Of a stretch of 64,000 bases of DNA, positions 27,983-36,716 are shown one piece after another. Position numbers and translations under genes: made by a program. The notes under the pieces are model-generated. The model was not told the DNA's origin, did not search any database, and saw nothing but the letters and a program-made list of their open reading frames with translations. Position 1 is the first letter of the stretch. Every line of letters starts with the position of its first letter. Source of the DNA: Rhodopirellula sp. (GTDB lineage Bacteria > Planctomycetota > Planctomycetia > Pirellulales > Pirellulaceae); contig DOPG01000178.1 in assembly GCA_003513555.1 (NCBI GenBank), forward strand, positions 15,517 through 79,516, given 5' to 3'.

Positions 27983-28948
27983 TCAAGGATGCTTCTCGAA
28001 CCATGCGATGGTTGCGGAAGCAATGCCTTCATGTCCACCGTCAAAAATAGTCAGGCGGGCTTTACCACTGTGGCGTCGCAAAAAATACTTTCGATTGAAA
28101 GTTGGATCGAAGCCTTCGTCACCTTCTCTCGCCATCTCCAATGCTCCCGGCCGTGACAGTTGCGATATTTCGATCTCAGTCACTACGCGGTCACCCTTGG
28201 CTTCCGCGATCCGATTAAAGACGTTGATGGAGTGGCTAATGGGCACACTTCCTTCATGCCCATCTTTGATCCCAGCGTTAATGTCAATCGCTACATCACG
28301 TGCATCTGCCGCATATGTGATGGGACTGCGAGCTTTATACTGCGCATCAACCTCCAACGATTCACCGGGAGCCCCACCACAGCACTGTTCGATCATTTTG
28401 CCGTACCGAGTACTACGGTGCAGTGCATGCCATGCGGCAAGATCACTGATACCCACCCACGCGCTTGCAGCACGCCACAACTTGGGATGTCTTGCAGCCA
28501 TGAGCATGGTCATATGACCGCCACCCGATGTCCCTGTCAAATAAATTCGTTCTGAATCGACTTGATAGTGCTCAGTAACCCACAAAATCGAATCAAGAAT
28601 ATCCTGCTGGGCTAACCTTGATCCGCATGCTTGTGGTCGGTGATTAATACCACGAAAATTTGGAAACAGATAAATCCACCCTCTGCGATGCACAAATTTT
28701 TCGAGTTCATTGCGCTGCGACAAATCTGCGCTCCACGAATGAAGGCTGACAACCATCGGAACAGGTTTGAGTCGCTCTTTGTCTGAGGGAGGCACAATCA
28801 GAATCGCTTCCTGAATACTGGCATCCATTGAGCTCTTGAACTGGATTCGCTCGCGATTCATCACCTCTTGCGACTCCTTCACACACACTTCATCCCCGTT
28901 GGAGAATGCAGGCATCAAAAAAATCGCCAAGCCCAAGATACGCACCAT
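27983..28948 (-). CDS. Secreted alpha/beta hydrolase (prolyl oligopeptidase/PHB depolymerase-like esterase)
   Basis: This 321-residue protein has a signal peptide (about 1-18). The alpha/beta hydrolase core carries the nucleophile elbow GTSGGGHM (Ser141), VVSLHSW as the oxyanion strand, an Asp candidate in INAGIKDGHEG, and GGHEG near the C-terminus as the catalytic histidine. It resembles secreted esterases of the feruloyl esterase or PHB depolymerase type. The reading frame on the other strand over the same bases is long but antisense and is not taken as a gene. The neighbours (csrA, asnB) give no substrate hint. Confidence 0.82.
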   Translation of the reverse strand: MVRILGLAIFLMPAFSNGDEVCVKESQEVMNRERIQFKSSMDASIQEAILIVPPSDKERLKPVPMVVSLHSWSADLSQRNELEKFVHRRGWIYLFPNFRGINHRPQACGSRLAQQDILDSILWVTEHYQVDSERIYLTGTSGGGHMTMLMAARHPKLWRAASAWVGISDLAAWHALHRSTRYGKMIEQCCGGAPGESLEVDAQYKARSPITYAADARDVAIDINAGIKDGHEGSVPISHSINVFNRIAEAKGDRVVTEIEISQLSRPGALEMAREGDEGFDPTFNRKYFLRRHSGKARLTIFDGGHEGIASATIAWFEKHP

Positions 28949-29389
28949 AGAATTGGCTCATTCAAATAAGAAGATTTTTTTATTACAGGCAGCAGCAAAT
29001 CGAACACCATCTTGCCGCCTCCACCATGCAATGCATTAAGGCACCCGCACGAAATTAACGTCAGCAACGTCTCTGTGTTGACCTGATTTTATACCACGAT
29101 CATAAGCCCAAAGCATTGGAAGCCTGGACCGAAGCTACTCAGTCGCTTCCAACATTTCATCGATTTCCGGAAACAGATCCCTCTTCGTCAAACTTATCTC
29201 CAAAACAAGCCCTTTTTCTCTGATGCCCCTCTCACTTTCAGCTTTTTCAAAGAGAAAACTGCGATTTCCATTTATCACTGCGCGATTATTGGTAACTACC
29301 AGACTGCTGTCCAACGCTCTCTTTCGTAAGCTTGACTCGCCAGTCATACTCTTAAACAGAATCAAGTGGGGAATGCTCAGGAGTGGTAC
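28949..29389. other. Intergenic region upstream of asnB, with a weak minus-strand open frame
   Basis: This 441-base gap precedes asnB. A minus-strand frame (about 29135-29347, 70 residues from ATG 29347) is purine-rich in codon position one and reads plausibly, but has no ribosome binding site and no recognisable family. I do not call it as a gene. Confidence 0.35.
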
Positions 29390-31297
29390 ATGTGCGGAAT
29401 AACGGGAGCGGTCTGGAGCGACCAGAGACAGTCCATTACTCCCGAAGTGTTAACAAGGATGACCAATGCCATCTCGCATCGTGGTCCAGACGATTCCCAA
29501 ACCTGGATCGACACAAACCAACAGGACGCTTACGGAAATCACATTGGTGTCGCCTTGGGTTTTCGACGCCTCAGCATCATTGATCTTAAGGGTGCTCGGC
29601 AACCCATGTCCAACGAAGACGACTCCATTCAAATGGTCTTCAATGGCGAGATTTATAACTACCAGACACTGCGCAGAAGACTGGAAGGGCGTGGCCACCA
29701 GTTCGCAACCGATGGAGATGGCGAATCCATTCTGCACCTTTATGAAGACTATGGTGCAGACTGCTTCAACCATCTCAACGGCATGTTTGCGATTGGCATT
29801 TGGGATGCGAAGCGAACGCGATTTGTGCTGGCACGCGATCGCATTGGACAAAAACCTCTTTATTACGCAGTCAAAAACAACCGACTTGTTTTCGGTAGCG
29901 AATTGAAATCACTGGCGGCTGTCGAAGGAATATGCGAGGAAATAGACCCAGCGGCGATTGATGAATTCTTGACTTATCAATACGTTCCTCACCCAGGTAC
30001 GATCTGGAAAGGTGTTCGAAAACTCGCGCCAGGACACATGGCCATTTATGAAAATGGTCAATTAGCGGTCCATCGCTACTGGAATTTTGATCCTTCCATA
30101 GAAAAACCGATTGACGGTGAAAGTGCCTGCGAACACCTTCGGGAACTGCTGACCGATTCTGTAAAACTACGGATGCAAAGCGATGTACCACTAGGTGCCT
30201 TTCTGTCGGGTGGAATCGATTCATCGTTGATTACTGCGATTGCCAATGAGCAATGTGATTCATCGGTCCGCACATTCAGCATTGGCTTCCCTGTCGCAGA
30301 TTTTGACGAGACTGCTTACGCCGCTGAGGTTGCCAAACACCTCGGAACCCAACACCAACGATTTGAGGTGATGCCCAGTGGAGTGGATGTAATCGACAAA
30401 TTGGTTTGGCACTACGACGAACCATTTGGTGATTCATCAGCTGTTCCAACGTGGTATCTTTCGGAACTCACAAAATCTGAAGTTACTGTGGCTCTCTCGG
30501 GTGACGGTGGTGATGAATTGTTTGCTGGATACGAGCGTTACCGTGCCCTATGGCTCAGCAACAAGCTTCGAAGTCTCTTTCCGGTTCACAAGATTCCCGG
30601 GCTGCATCTGATTCAAAAGCTCCCTGACTCGAACCGCAGAAAGTCTTTCGTGCGGCGTGGCAAACGTTTTCTGGAAGCGCTGGACCAACCACCAGCAAGA
30701 CGATATTTGAACTGGCTCCAGATTTTCCCTGAATCGTTGAGAGCCTCGATCTACACCGATAGTTTCCTTGAATTATTGCCGGGTGATGATCCCTTTGATT
30801 TCCTGGACTCAGCATGGACACGCAGTACCGGCCGAGATTTGGTTACGCGGGCCTCCACCACAGACATCCTTTCCTACCTGCCGTGTGACCTTTGCACGAA
30901 AGTCGACGTTGCATCGATGGCTCACGGCTTAGAAGTGCGACAACCACTACTCGACCACCGCATTGTCGAGTTTGCCGCGTCACTGCCAGTCGATCTAAAA
31001 TTTCGCGGTAAGAGAGGCAAACTGATCCTGCAGGATGCGTTCGGCTCAATGATTCCCAAATCAATTTTCACGCGAAAGAAAATGGGCTTCGGGATACCGA
31101 TTGCCAACTGGTTTCGAAATGAACTCAAGCCCATGGTCCATGACACTCTCCTGGCACAAGACGCAAGAATCAGCCCCTACTTCCGACAGGAGTCCATTAC
31201 AGAACTCGTACGGTCGCATGAGACGAACGAGCAGAATCATGGATACAGATTGTGGAACCTTTTGATTCTGGAAAAGTGGCTCCGCGAGTGGACCTAG
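29390..31297 (+). CDS. asnB: Asparagine synthase (glutamine-hydrolysing)
   Basis: This 635-residue enzyme starts MCGITGAV, so Cys2 becomes the glutaminase nucleophile of the class 2 amidotransferase domain (about 1-210). The synthetase domain has the pyrophosphate loop SGGIDSS (273-279) and SGDGGDELFAGYERY. The start at ATG 29390 is fixed by Cys2 and by GGAG 6 bases upstream. The family makes asparagine from aspartate, glutamine and ATP, but close paralogues in polysaccharide clusters amidate other acids. Being next to an esterase and not far from a sulfotransferase, this copy could be either. Confidence 0.92.
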   Translation: MCGITGAVWSDQRQSITPEVLTRMTNAISHRGPDDSQTWIDTNQQDAYGNHIGVALGFRRLSIIDLKGARQPMSNEDDSIQMVFNGEIYNYQTLRRRLEGRGHQFATDGDGESILHLYEDYGADCFNHLNGMFAIGIWDAKRTRFVLARDRIGQKPLYYAVKNNRLVFGSELKSLAAVEGICEEIDPAAIDEFLTYQYVPHPGTIWKGVRKLAPGHMAIYENGQLAVHRYWNFDPSIEKPIDGESACEHLRELLTDSVKLRMQSDVPLGAFLSGGIDSSLITAIANEQCDSSVRTFSIGFPVADFDETAYAAEVAKHLGTQHQRFEVMPSGVDVIDKLVWHYDEPFGDSSAVPTWYLSELTKSEVTVALSGDGGDELFAGYERYRALWLSNKLRSLFPVHKIPGLHLIQKLPDSNRRKSFVRRGKRFLEALDQPPARRYLNWLQIFPESLRASIYTDSFLELLPGDDPFDFLDSAWTRSTGRDLVTRASTTDILSYLPCDLCTKVDVASMAHGLEVRQPLLDHRIVEFAASLPVDLKFRGKRGKLILQDAFGSMIPKSIFTRKKMGFGIPIANWFRNELKPMVHDTLLAQDARISPYFRQESITELVRSHETNEQNHGYRLWNLLILEKWLREWT

Positions 31298-31298
31298 A

Positions 31299-31979
31299 TC
31301 AGACTACTTTTTTAGCAGATTCGGGAACTGGCTGGAACTTTCGTTCGCGTCTACGAATCACGATACCAAACATCGTGGAACTGGTCACCAACGTCAGAAA
31401 CCCCCCAGCCGCCACTACTCCCAACGTTGCCATTCGCTGCGTAACTTCGGTGTTCTTCCAAGCGTCCAACATCGCGTCGCGCTCCGATTCAGTAATCCGA
31501 ATTTCTACAGCATCCTCATACAGTGTCGTTCCGCCAACCGTCACCTCACCAGAATATCGTCTCAGGGTAAGCTCTTCATCGAATCGTTTGTCACTGATCT
31601 GATAAAAGCCAGAGCTACCAAATGTACCCACCAGGTTTTCGATAAAAGTTGACAAAGCTGCACGTTGCATCAGTTTCAATTCTCGCAAACTTTCGTCTCG
31701 CGTTTCGCTAGGCCCGGACACCACTACAAATGTTGCCACGTTCTCTCGTTCTTGCATGGGATTACCAATCCACTCTGCACGACTCTCCGGATAAACAACA
31801 TGATCAAGCGGCGGTACAGACAATTCTTTCGGGTCCCGTCCAACCTCCACTAGCTGATCATTGATACTTTGATCCTTTGCCTTAGCTGTCTGCCCATCTG
31901 CGGCTGACATGCCAGACGTACACCCCAGCAAAACCAGGGCTGCCAGCACCAGCCGTGTTTCACACCGATACTCATACAT
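31299..31979 (-). CDS. Lipoprotein-like protein with C-terminal membrane helix
   Basis: This 226-residue protein starts at ATG 31979 behind a strong AGGAGGAAG ribosome binding site, overlapping the kinase gene upstream by 8 bases. The leader ends in a possible lipobox (LVLLGC at residues 15-20). A second hydrophobic segment lies at about 185-210, followed by RRRERKF, so the C-terminus is probably cytoplasmic. No family is recognised. As the last gene of the FHA-like/kinase operon, it could sense or transmit an envelope signal to or from the kinase. Confidence 0.7.
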   Translation of the reverse strand: MYEYRCETRLVLAALVLLGCTSGMSAADGQTAKAKDQSINDQLVEVGRDPKELSVPPLDHVVYPESRAEWIGNPMQERENVATFVVVSGPSETRDESLRELKLMQRAALSTFIENLVGTFGSSGFYQISDKRFDEELTLRRYSGEVTVGGTTLYEDAVEIRITESERDAMLDAWKNTEVTQRMATLGVVAAGGFLTLVTSSTMFGIVIRRRERKFQPVPESAKKVV

Positions 31980-34317
31980 GCCTGCTTCCTCCTGGCGTGA
32001 CGCCAACAAAGTTTCCCTCTGCGGACTGATTGTGACGGCTATCATGTTGGATCGCTTTACGATTAACCCACGGTGCTGACAGTTGAACCGCGATTGCGGT
32101 TCCTCCCGCTACCATGATCCCGATTGCTCCGGGGATCGGAATGAACTGATGAACTGCCCAACCGACAAAGACAGCGACCGCCACTGACCACAGACTGAGG
32201 CGTTTTCGACGCAAAGGATCCACAGGCTTCCACCAACGCAACACTGCAAACAACAAGGCAAAATGCATCACAAATGCTGATACAGTTGGTTTCCCTTCTG
32301 GATAGAGGCTTGGAGAAAGGCTGGTTGAATCCAAATCCCTGACCAACGCTCGGTCCAGCGGGATCATCAAAAACTCACCCATCACAAAAGCAAGATAACC
32401 GACCGCGACGCCCACACCAGCCAAAACCAATCGGCGGGTCAGTGGCTCGCCGTCGTCACACTCCCACAATTTCCCCAAACTCAAAATAGCAAAGGTGGCA
32501 CCGAGCACAATGATCGCCAGCCATGCATAGGTTGCGATTGATTGGGCGGGCATGGGCTCATTGTAAAATCGAATTGCTCCTGCTGCCCCTGCCAAGCCGA
32601 AGGCCGACAACGTTGCAGCAATCCACGAGGTGTTCAACTCAGCCAGTCGGTTCAACCGCGGCTTGGCACGTAGCTCATTGCGTACGCTGCTGGCCCAAGC
32701 GGCTGGTGAAACGACTTTGCGTTGCGGAGCGTATTGAACCGCCAAGCGTTGGGCCTCTGCGTATTTTGGCTGCCGCTTCGATTGCAAAACCATCTTCCAA
32801 ATCACGTAATACGGCACGTAGCCGCACGCAATCACACTGAGCAGCGGCACCAACCATGCAAACTGGGTAATAGCGATGAGAACCCATATCAATACCAGTA
32901 TCAGGTTGCCATAGGGATCTGACTTCCGGCTATTCCCGGTCCACCAGCGATGAAAATCGTGCCAACTTGTCTGCACAGCTCTTGCAACCGGCTCATCAAA
33001 CAGATCATCCTGAGCCTTCTGTTGTCCTGCTTTCCGGGTGCTCCCTGCTTTGACTGTGGCTGCAATCAGTATCGCGTCAATCGGCTCCGATTCCGATGAA
33101 GCAGCACCCAACACTGAATGAGAGTGATAACCATTCGTCGGCTTAGAACCTTGCTGCTCAAAAGATTCACCTGTGATGTTTTCTAGTGAAGACAGCATTT
33201 CTGCCACAGATGAAAATCGTTTGCCGGGATCTTTTTCCAAACATCGAGCAATCGTTGCACGATAAGGATCTGCGATACCGGTCAGATCCGGTAATGCCGT
33301 CAAATGCTTGACAATGATCTCGTGACAACTCTCGCCGTCAAACGGAACTCGGCCAGTCAATAATTCAAAGAGCAGAACCCCAAGCGCATAAATATCTATT
33401 TCGCGGCCATACTGACCCCGGCCAATTTCCGGTGCCATGTAATGAAAGGTCCCGACACTCTCGGTGTGACCACCACGGTGAGAAGTAGAAATAAACTTGC
33501 TGAGACCGTAGTCCCCAACTTTCACTTGCCCCAAATCATCAAAGATATTGCCAGGTTTAAGATCTCGGTGCACGAGACCCGCACAATGTAAATGGTGAAC
33601 TCCCGCTCCGATCCCTCGTATCCAGCGATTAGCCTCTGAGATCGACAATCCCTCAGGAGACTCGTCAAGTATTTGCCTTAGGTTGAGCCCAGCCACGTAT
33701 TCCATGACGACCCACGACTCATCCTTTGAGTCACGACAAATGTCAAACAAGGCAACAAGGTTAGGATGTTTCAAATTCAAACATTGTGAAACACCACGGA
33801 GTTCGATTTCCAGGTTGCGTTGAATTCGCTTCAGCGCAACCTCCTTGCCAGCATCACTAAGGGCAAAGTAAACCTCACCAAACCCACCCATGCCTACTCC
33901 ACGACGAATCGTATAAGGCGGCAGCGGTGTCGATCCGGGGGAGTACGTAAATGTCATCGATCGAGTCGTTGAATCACTAGCCTGCGTTTCCCCGAGCCAA
34001 ACTTCATCATGATCAGTTTGGTGCGAGAGTTTTGCTTCATGGAAATCAAGACTTCCATCACCAAAGTCCATTTCACCTTTTAAAGTTTTGTCGACCGCCT
34101 GACTTTCCGATGCGGGCGGCGGCTCAGGGATCTCCTTCAGTTTAGCGAGTAGTGTATTCATTAATCGAGGTTTCCAAGGAGATTGATCCAGAGTGGTCTT
34201 CTCTGGGACGTCATTTTCCACCCTATCCACGGCAACAGTCGAATCTGCGATGGGCGCAGAACTTTCACCCAAATTCTGCAGTTCCGATGAATTTGGTTGT
34301 TTTGCTGTCTTATTCAC
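31972..34317 (-). CDS. Ser/Thr protein kinase with multi-pass membrane C-terminus
   Basis: This is a 781-residue protein. An acidic N-terminal region (1-130) precedes a kinase domain (about 134-400) with GVGMGGFGEVYFA, the VALK lysine, HRDLKPGNIF and DYG in place of DFG. The core residues are present, so it should be active. A linker follows, then about seven hydrophobic helices from about 485 to 765. It overlaps the FHA-like gene by 4 bases upstream and the lipoprotein-like gene by 8 bases downstream, giving a tightly coupled three-gene signalling unit. FHA domains bind phosphothreonine, which would suit its neighbour as substrate or reader. Confidence 0.88.
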   Translation of the reverse strand: MNKTAKQPNSSELQNLGESSAPIADSTVAVDRVENDVPEKTTLDQSPWKPRLMNTLLAKLKEIPEPPPASESQAVDKTLKGEMDFGDGSLDFHEAKLSHQTDHDEVWLGETQASDSTTRSMTFTYSPGSTPLPPYTIRRGVGMGGFGEVYFALSDAGKEVALKRIQRNLEIELRGVSQCLNLKHPNLVALFDICRDSKDESWVVMEYVAGLNLRQILDESPEGLSISEANRWIRGIGAGVHHLHCAGLVHRDLKPGNIFDDLGQVKVGDYGLSKFISTSHRGGHTESVGTFHYMAPEIGRGQYGREIDIYALGVLLFELLTGRVPFDGESCHEIIVKHLTALPDLTGIADPYRATIARCLEKDPGKRFSSVAEMLSSLENITGESFEQQGSKPTNGYHSHSVLGAASSESEPIDAILIAATVKAGSTRKAGQQKAQDDLFDEPVARAVQTSWHDFHRWWTGNSRKSDPYGNLILVLIWVLIAITQFAWLVPLLSVIACGYVPYYVIWKMVLQSKRQPKYAEAQRLAVQYAPQRKVVSPAAWASSVRNELRAKPRLNRLAELNTSWIAATLSAFGLAGAAGAIRFYNEPMPAQSIATYAWLAIIVLGATFAILSLGKLWECDDGEPLTRRLVLAGVGVAVGYLAFVMGEFLMIPLDRALVRDLDSTSLSPSLYPEGKPTVSAFVMHFALLFAVLRWWKPVDPLRRKRLSLWSVAVAVFVGWAVHQFIPIPGAIGIMVAGGTAIAVQLSAPWVNRKAIQHDSRHNQSAEGNFVGVTPGGSRHV

Positions 34318-34892
34318 GCCAATTCCAACGTCATCGCGAGTGATTGAATCACAACTCTGCAGCCCAACTCGAGTTTCTGAAACTCACCCGCAAGCCCAGC
34401 CTTGGCATACCATTGGTTGTCTTTCAATTGCAGAATCGCCCGATCACTGGCATCACGACACCTCAAATGACAATCGGAACCTGGTCCAACAAGAATCGTC
34501 TCACGCACCAACACAACACCGTCCACGTGTTGATCAAAACGATGATGACCATTTAAAGCCAGAACGGCCGTATCTGAAAGTTGACTTGGTTTTCCCAAGG
34601 TCATCAAAGCAGATCCGTCGACCGGAACCTGAGTACCATCAGTCAGCAAAATCTTTTGATCTGCTGATCTCTGTCCCTGCCAAAAATAATCAGCCCCTCG
34701 CCGGGAGATTTGGCCTGCCAAACGAGGCCAGTCAGCCTGAACACAGATGTCTACAGTGCTTGCACGACTCAATCCCCCAACACTCCATTGAACTCCCGTC
34801 ACCAGCAAATAACCACCACAACCATCGACCCACAATCTCCAGCGTGACACTGGAGATTGAGGAGTTTTCGGTTTGGTTTTGATTGCCGACAC
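34314..34892 (-). CDS. FHA-like protein
   Basis: This 192-residue protein has a C-terminal half (about 120-192) with the FHA-like strand pattern, including ETILVGPGSDCHLRC and NQWYAKAG. The typical Gly-Arg and Ser-x-x-His signature is not perfect, so phosphopeptide binding is uncertain. The N-terminal half has VDGCGGYLLV and ADYFWQG segments and no clear family. It overlaps the start of the kinase gene by 4 bases and is the first gene of the operon. Confidence 0.6.
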   Translation of the reverse strand: MSAIKTKPKTPQSPVSRWRLWVDGCGGYLLVTGVQWSVGGLSRASTVDICVQADWPRLAGQISRRGADYFWQGQRSADQKILLTDGTQVPVDGSALMTLGKPSQLSDTAVLALNGHHRFDQHVDGVVLVRETILVGPGSDCHLRCRDASDRAILQLKDNQWYAKAGLAGEFQKLELGCRVVIQSLAMTLELA

Positions 34893-34949
34893 GGATCAGC
34901 CTGCTGTGTCAGGAAGAAAATGAGTCAAGAAGAGTGCAACAACATCGCA

Positions 34950-35759
34950 TCAGTCGATTTGAATGGCAACAAAAGCTTCAGCCTGAGTATCTTCAGATCC
35001 CTCGAAATACGAAGAAATCTCATGAAGCAGATTTTCATCATTCGGCTGATCGAGGTCAATTTCACTGAAGTACTCAGCATCGATGCTCATTGTCTCCTCT
35101 TCAACATCAATCCTGGTAGCAATCTCATCTAGTAGGTCACGAGTGCGGGCCAATTGACTGTCATCCAAGTTGAGTTGGCTGCTTGTTTGTGCCACACGCA
35201 AAGCTCCAACGCGGGCCTGCAGGTTCTCAACTTCTACTTCCAACTGACTCTTTGCACCGAGCATGGCTTCCATTCGCTCCTGAGCAGCCTGCAACGAAGC
35301 TTCACGAGCCGATAACATCTGCCCGAGTTTCTCTGCTGTTGCACGGCGTGTTTTGAAACGCTTGAAACGATTCCCAAGGTCAGTTTGAACTTGCGCAGAT
35401 GTGTAGGTGCGGCCTCCATAACTGTAGAACTCGTTTTCGCTCCGCAAGTCCTCACTCAATCGCTCAATGTCACCCTGAGTCTTTGCGAGTCGCTCGTTTG
35501 TCTGATCCAGTTGTTTTTCCAACTTGGCAAAATCAACCTTCTCACGAGCAATGCGTTTCGCATTCACTTCAATCTCCGGCTTCAGATCGGCAATCATCTG
35601 ACGAGCTCGTTTCAGTTCCCACTCCAACGGCATCGCATCATTGGCTGATTCCTGCAACCAACTGACCCCACATCTCGCGTAGCTAAAAAGTGGCACGCCG
35701 AAAGTAAGGCTCGAAAGCAGTGCGAGTGCGCCCCCCGCCATCATCATTTTTTTAATCAT
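34950..35759 (-). CDS. Membrane-anchored coiled-coil protein
   Basis: This 269-residue protein has an N-terminal hydrophobic anchor (about 7-27) and a long heptad-rich coiled coil (about 45-215), with a Ser/Tyr/Gly-rich hinge near YSYGGRTYTSAQV at about residue 110-125. The C-terminal 50 residues are strongly acidic. It resembles PspA/DivIVA-like scaffold proteins only in general character. It lies 57 bases upstream of the FHA/kinase operon in the same direction and may be part of it. Confidence 0.7.
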   Translation of the reverse strand: MIKKMMMAGGALALLSSLTFGVPLFSYARCGVSWLQESANDAMPLEWELKRARQMIADLKPEIEVNAKRIAREKVDFAKLEKQLDQTNERLAKTQGDIERLSEDLRSENEFYSYGGRTYTSAQVQTDLGNRFKRFKTRRATAEKLGQMLSAREASLQAAQERMEAMLGAKSQLEVEVENLQARVGALRVAQTSSQLNLDDSQLARTRDLLDEIATRIDVEEETMSIDAEYFSEIDLDQPNDENLLHEISSYFEGSEDTQAEAFVAIQID

Positions 35760-36306
35760 CGTCAGAATTCCTCGGTATTGGTGGCTGATAGAAATCGGTG
35801 ACCCATACCACTTGCATCAATCACCGTTCCAACTCCCCTCCATTCGCTGACCATCTCACAATATTGGCGGCAACTGATCCAAAAAATCCTCAAACCCTGC
35901 TTTCGACACGCCAAATCAGTCAATCTGCATGCAAACCGACACGGTACACTCTTGAAAAAACCCCTCTAAGGATTCATTTATCTCTTTATTGACACTACAG
36001 AGGCGTTTATTTACACTTAAATAGCCTGAAAGCCGATTATTATCTCAGACATTCGTGTTACGCGGGATTGATTGACGCGATGCCGAATCACAAACCTCGA
36101 ATGGCCAGTCGCGACACAGAACCACTCCTAAATTACTTACTGGCAGAGACTTAAGAAGAAACACTGCAAGACGAAGGCTGACCGGTACCCAGCTTCCAGT
36201 GAACCTTCGCTGCCGGAGCAACTCTTTAACAGCAAAGCCTCGAATGCAGTTCAGCAAGCACATGTTGAACGCCCATCGCTCTCACTTTAGAAGGGAGATC
36301 ACTCCG
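35760..36306. other. Intergenic region between coiled-coil gene and small-protein gene
   Basis: This 547-base gap is A/T-rich near 35980-36020, where a good sigma-70 promoter is seen. No coding frame is convincing. Confidence 0.45.
35989..36017 (+). promoter_or_regulatory. Sigma-70-type promoter
   Basis: A consensus -35 box TTGACA (35989-35994) and a -10-like TACACT (36012-36017) are separated by 17 bases. It points at the small-protein gene, about 290 bases downstream, which would then have a long leader. Confidence 0.4.
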
Positions 36307-36525
36307 ATGACGAATTCAAGCACTAAGCACTCATCAACTAACGCACAGGACAGGCCAGTCAAAGCGATGGGTGAGCATTGGTACGATTTAACAGCGAGGC
36401 TAAGTCGCAAATCTCGCGAGGAGTTTGGTGATTGGCTGACCCACCAGTTGGAAACCATTGAGTTAGAACTTTCGAGCTTCTCAACTGCCCGTTCACGCGA
36501 GCAGACAAAATCCCAACGGCTTTGA
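36307..36525 (+). CDS. Small hypothetical protein (72 aa)
   Basis: I start at ATG 36307, 9 bases after GGGAG. The protein has a central helical stretch HWYDLTARLSRKSREEFGDW followed by an acidic amphipathic helix (LETIELELSSF). It resembles short planctomycete proteins with a conserved acidic tail helix, but I cannot name a family. A good promoter lies about 290 bases upstream. It is a separate transcription unit from the DUF1080-PhoD gene 191 bases downstream. Confidence 0.6.
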   Translation: MTNSSTKHSSTNAQDRPVKAMGEHWYDLTARLSRKSREEFGDWLTHQLETIELELSSFSTARSREQTKSQRL

Positions 36526-36716
36526 TTTTGGCGTTATCTCCCGCGTCGGGTCCTGCCCTAAAATTCTTTGCACCTCACCATCAGGCCCCATGTATCGCTG
36601 GCATGCAGCCAGGCATCACACGTCGTATTTACCTTTCTCGCTTTCGAAAGGTCCACTTGTCATGTGATTCGGGATAGAATTCCAGCAACTAAAGGAAACT
36701 TCCCACCGAGACTTCA

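Noticed and set aside
27906..28517. 203-codon plus-strand open frame
   Set aside because: It is antisense to the secreted esterase, whose triad and signal peptide are clear.
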